Below, in pieces: positions 60,097 to 64,000 of a DNA stretch of 64,000 nt. Position numbers and translations under genes: made by a program. Position 1 is the stretch's first letter. Each line of letters opens with the position of its first letter. The notes under the pieces were generated by a model, which saw only the letters and a program-made list of their open reading frames with translations, had not been told where the DNA came from and made no database searches. Source of the stretch: Cercis canadensis (taxonomy: Eukaryota; Streptophyta; Magnoliopsida; Fabales; Fabaceae); contig QAOA01005727.1 in the NCBI GenBank assembly GCA_003255065.1, positions 235,582-299,581 on the forward strand, written 5' to 3'.

Positions 60097-62361
60097 ATGG
60101 GTCCTCGACAATGTCAAGTCTGCAATGAAGCACAATCAAAGTATAAGTGCCCTTCATGTTACGCTCCTTAGTAAGTAAAACCTAAACGTGGGAAAACTAG
60201 AGTTCCTTTTCTTCTTAATTAAATCTTATGTCCCTCTTATCTGATATTCTCCATTATTCTTGTAGTTGTTCTCTGGTCTGTTTCAAGAAACACAAAGGTA
60301 TAACACTTATCACTGTCCTTAAATCTTGGTTCTACTTTTGTTGATATATTACTTTTTGCATGTTTGATGAAATGCGTTTTGAGGGACTGAGAAGGAGTGA
60401 ACTCTGTACAATATAAGATAGTGTATCTTCCCTGCTCAAAATACTCCCTAAGTTTCTAAATGAGAGCAATGAAAAATATATTATCTTCCGGTGCTGAATC
60501 TTGAGCCCTAAATGCTGATATGATTTGTTTGTTGTTGGCCTTTACTTGGTCTGACAAAGCAAAATCGGAGATCTTTGGTTTTTTCATAGGGAATTGCACC
60601 ATAGACTTATGATAAGCATTATACCACTGATTATCTTATACTTACTTTGCACTGCCAAATAGAGTGTTCCTATCATATTCTTGAGACACTATTTAGAAAT
60701 TTTTCTGTTCAAACTAGGAGAAGGAACTACTCTGTCTTGCTCAACCAGCAAATAATTAGTATGAAACATGTGACCTAATTACAGAGGTATACTTTTTTTG
60801 AGTTTGTACTTTCATGGGTCTTAAGCATGTACACTTGGGATTGACTTGTGAGGGCAGTGGTGTTTTCACATATGTCGTTGTTGCTTCATGGTCCTTCTTA
60901 ATGATCCTAGCTACTAGAACTGATCAGAGCTTGTATCAATGTGCAGAAATTCCATGTGTCAAGCCGCCGTCTTCAGAGGTAAAAACAAGTAAGAGTTTTA
61001 TTCACTTACGTAATTGCTTTGATGAGCCAAATACCATCCATATTGCGACGGATTTTCCTTCTCATCCCCTCCCCAGGGGATAATAAACAATTTTTATATC
61101 AATGCACACGTGTGATTTCATTTCATCATATGGTATAAGGATTCCGTTTTCCACCATTACTTTATCTTCGTTGTGGATTTTTTGTTTGCAGAATTATTCT
61201 GCACTATTGAGTAACTTTTGTTTTTGGCATGCTTCTAAATTCAGACACATTGCTTTTCGCTTGCATATTTCAGATTTCAGCTATGCTGTACATTGGGCGA
61301 TAACATTGTAATTGTTGAAATGTTTTTCTCTAAATATTATTATCATGTTTCACTTGTGAATTCAAAGAAACAAATTAACTACCCATAGACAGGAAAAAAA
61401 ATATGTTTCCTCTTTTATATTATGGACTTCGAAGAATAGTGTTTTTTTTCTGGTCAATCCAGTAATGCTTGAATGTGGAGCCTTTTTTTTTTTTCAACAA
61501 ACTAGTTTTATAAAACAAGTAGTTGCTCTTAAGGATATTCACTGATTTGAAGTTTGTTTCTCTATATTTTATCAGCTGTTGTTTCAGAATCGCGTATAGA
61601 AAAGCCATTACTTGTTGATGAACCACATCAGATGCTGCAAAAGTTCCAACTAGAGGCTATAGGTATGATAAATAGACACCAAATGCAGGTTCCTAGCTTA
61701 GAATTCTTTACTGTCAATGATAGGGGAGATCTATTACGTGATCAAATATAGCAGATATGCTGCATAGTTTCACTAGTATAGTTGTAATGCTTGCTCATTA
61801 ATATTTCTTTGTATTTTTTTTAAGAATGCCCTCTTACAGGCAGTTATATTCCAGTATTAAAACCATGACAAATTAAATTTCTTCTGTTTTATTAAGTGAT
61901 TATATTTTCTTTGCAGCTTCTTCCAGTGAGATTCGGAATGCTTTGAATGATAAAGCACTTCAAGAACTAATTTGCAGTATTGATTGTTCCCCAAATGCAG
62001 AGAATGTAGGTTGACTTTTACTCGAATCTCAATGAAGCTTTCTTTTTTCTTTTCTGTTGGCTGTTTAGCAAACCATGATTATTTATTAAGTATTACTAGT
62101 TCAGATGCAGAGAAAGTTCCTTTAGAAATTTGTGTTATTTTGATTAGGAACTCGATAAAGCTATGGCGGAGGAGGCATTTCAGTTGTTCACAGACAAGGT
62201 AATGCTATGTGCTGATGCTGATGTGCACTCTCCCTTACCGCGTTGTCAAACGCTTATAGATTCTGAGCCCCCTTGAATTAATTCAATCTTTCAAGTGCTT
62301 TAAGCCTTACTCTTCTACTTTTCCCTCTGATTTCCAGATTTTATCAACTATCAGCCAATAA
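60097..62361 (+). CDS. ZNHIT3: HIT-zinc-finger protein, ZNHIT3-like (132 aa)
   Basis: Seven small exons, 60097-60170, 60266-60297, 60947-60988, 61576-61662, 61917-62005, 62148-62198 and 62338-62361, join in phase to 399 nt. The N-terminus MGPRQCQVCNEAQSKYKCP then CYAPYCSLVCFKKHK...PC is a HIT zinc finger, with ligands C6, C9, C18, C21, C26, C30, H34 and C39. The remainder is helical (MLQKFQLEAIASSSEIRNAL, ELDKAMAEEAFQLFTDKILS). ZNHIT3/Hit1-type proteins help assemble box C/D snoRNPs together with NUFIP in yeast and animals; the plant role is inferred from that. For exon 3 the donor ACAA|GTAAG was chosen over GAG|GTAAAA because only it keeps the next exon in frame. Exon borders are by eye. Confidence 0.85.
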
Positions 62362-63401
62362 TTGCAAGCACTTGTTGCTTGAGGAAGAATTTACGACAGA
62401 AAATTATGTAAGAACAGTAGATAAGCCTCTTGCATTATGCCTGTTCTAATTAATCAATATTTCTTTTCTCATCTATTCAGTTCTTCCCATGATTTAGCTC
62501 TTGATCATATAGGAAATTTTGTATCCAGTATCCTTATTGAGCTAGGTCAGTAGGTAGCTTTAAAATTGACTTTCCGATTACCAGTTGTTGGGGTTCGTGA
62601 ATGGTGAAGCCGTGATATTGTTGATATACAAGAAAGGGAGAGCAATTTATAAGAAAGAAGCAAAGCAAAACATTTCTGTGCTTTAGAAGTCTAACGCCAG
62701 TGGACAGGATAATAATCCATAAAATATTCTATGTGTATGGAAGTATGAAGAATATGTAAAATATGAGGTGTGATGGCATTGCTGTTTCTTTATCCAGCTA
62801 AATTGGAAATTCACTATTTTTTTTGTTTTCTTTGGGTGGAAAAAGAGGACGTTCATTACAATCTTGGTGCTGCCTATTCCTGCTTTATGCAGGTAACCGA
62901 CATACAGTCATAGACAGTTGATTCAGCCAAACCAAACTTGATGGGTGTGAATGGATGTGAGGGTATGGTGGCGTGAGGGACCACGCTCCACGATGGAATG
63001 CAACTCCAGCAATGCCCATCCCTATGCTTTCATACATTAGTATCTGATCATAACCGAACATGCAAAATTATGTTTGCCACGTGCTATTTAATTTAAGGCC
63101 ACTTCTCATTCTGAATTTTGCATTTGTCAACAGTGGTTCTCACTAAACCCTATCTAATTTAAATATATGCTTTTATCAAATTTAGAAAAGTGCCACATAT
63201 ATAACACTTCGAAGTTTGATAAAAATATATAATAGTTGTGCATTTGTACCAAAAGAAAAGCAAAAAACCAGTTGTGCGTGAATTATTGGGACCAAAGAAT
63301 TCAATAATGTAGTATTCAATATTAATTCCATCGATACGTCACTTCTGAAACTAATTTCACGACTATGGCAATTTTTTATTTTTTTAATATTTTCTTGCTC
63401 T

Positions 63402-63487
63402 CCTAAGGAGGAGTGATATCATTTCATATGGTGACATTAAAAAGTGTCACCTCACCATATGAAATGACATCACTCCATTAGGCATTC
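63402..63487. repeat. Inverted repeat / hairpin
   Basis: The arm GGAGTGATATCATTTCATATGGTGA is matched by the reverse complement of TCACCATATGAAATGACATCACTCC about 15 bp away, with CCTAA/TTAGG at the outer edges. The stem is about 25-35 bp. Probably a small MITE remnant; a transcript would form a long hairpin. Confidence 0.6.
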
Positions 63488-63511
63488 TTCTTTTATGTAG
63501 ATACTGTTTAG

Positions 63512-63566
63512 TGTCGACATTTGAAATGTCAACATTCTTCGTGTGTCGACATTTCAAATGTTGACA
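63512..63566. repeat. Double quasi-palindrome (TGTCGACATTT motif)
   Basis: TGTCGACATTTGAAATGTCAACA is followed after 9 bp by TGTCGACATTTCAAATGTTGACA. Each 23-bp unit is itself a near-palindrome, and the two are near inverted copies of each other. No known element was recognised. Confidence 0.55.
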
Positions 63567-64000
63567 TTGTTTTTCCATAACAAAGAAATTATTAAAAAAA
63601 CAAAAATTGTCGTAGTGGAAGAAATAGTTTTAAAAGTGTTGTAGTTGTGGAATTAAGATTCAAAATTACAATATTGAAGTCTTTGTCCCGAATTTTATTG
63701 TGCCTGAAATTTTTTAAAATATCAGCAGCATTTACTTAATCACTAGACTGTCTTGCTTGACTTATAATATATGATTTTGAAGTGTCTCTTCGACTAGCAG
63801 CGGACTATGCAAATGGATGACAAATAATAAACTTCATAAATGATTTGCATAATTTGTTGACAATTACCAAAGTGAGAAAGCAGAAACAGTACAGAGAAAG
63901 TAATGCAATTATATGAAATAAGATAAGAATTTTGATCAAAATTTTGAATTGACAATTTTATTACTTTACTTGACCTAGACATTGTAAGAATGTCGCTAAC

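Larger units (their letters stand above)
62362..64000. other. Intergenic region at the right end
   Basis: ZNHIT3 3' flank, then AT-rich DNA with two hairpin-forming repeats near 63.4-63.6 kb (listed separately). No further gene is seen to the edge. Confidence 0.5.

Overview
This is a plant nuclear genome window, almost certainly from a eudicot. The evidence is AT-rich intergenic DNA, GT-AG introns, plant-specific families (organelle RRM protein, plant aaeB-like FUSC transporter, glycine-rich wall protein, BDA1-like ankyrin protein), plant-type SINE, hAT and MULE elements, and a nuclear tRNA-His. I could not fix the species. I saw no bacterial features, CRISPR array or viral genes.

Layout from left to right: the 5' end of KNL2 (centromere licensing, minus strand, runs off the left edge); a damaged ORRM2-like RNA-binding gene (plus); a Mutator-like element carrying a captured coding fragment; a duplicated SINE-rich block; a CUE-domain gene (minus); a tRNA-His, present twice only because of the assembly; the tiny OST4 gene (plus) with a decayed copy of its coding exon in its 5'UTR intron; an aaeB-like membrane transporter (minus); about 7 kb of foldback, MITE, SINE and long-TIR elements; a 5'-truncated LINE inserted upstream of a cytosolic HSC70 gene (plus); a complete 6.0-kb hAT transposon with an uninterrupted transposase frame; an alpha-crystallin/HSP20-like gene (minus); a gene-poor AT-rich stretch; a secreted glycine-rich protein (plus); a SINE; RPT2, a 26S proteasome ATPase (plus); an ankyrin pseudogene (minus); and a ZNHIT3-like HIT-zinc-finger gene (plus).

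The genes are unrelated housekeeping genes rather than a co-functioning cluster. HSC70, the HSP20-like protein and RPT2 all serve protein quality control, but nothing in the sequence shows that they are co-regulated. I found no convincing undescribed multi-gene system. The most interesting items are a LINE insertion whose empty-site allele also seems to be present in the assembly, the complete hAT element with a perfect 8-bp target duplication, the Pack-MULE-like element, and the lesions in ORRM2.

There is an important quality caveat. Of the 14 isolated single N bases, 12 lie between two near-identical copies of 23 to 810 bp (11 directly abutting the copies, one offset by about 50 bp). This is what unmerged overlapping contig ends (allelic haplotypes) look like when joined by one N. 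The doubled tRNA-His, the doubled ZNHIT3 promoter, the doubled HSC70 promoter and several doubled repeats should therefore be counted once.
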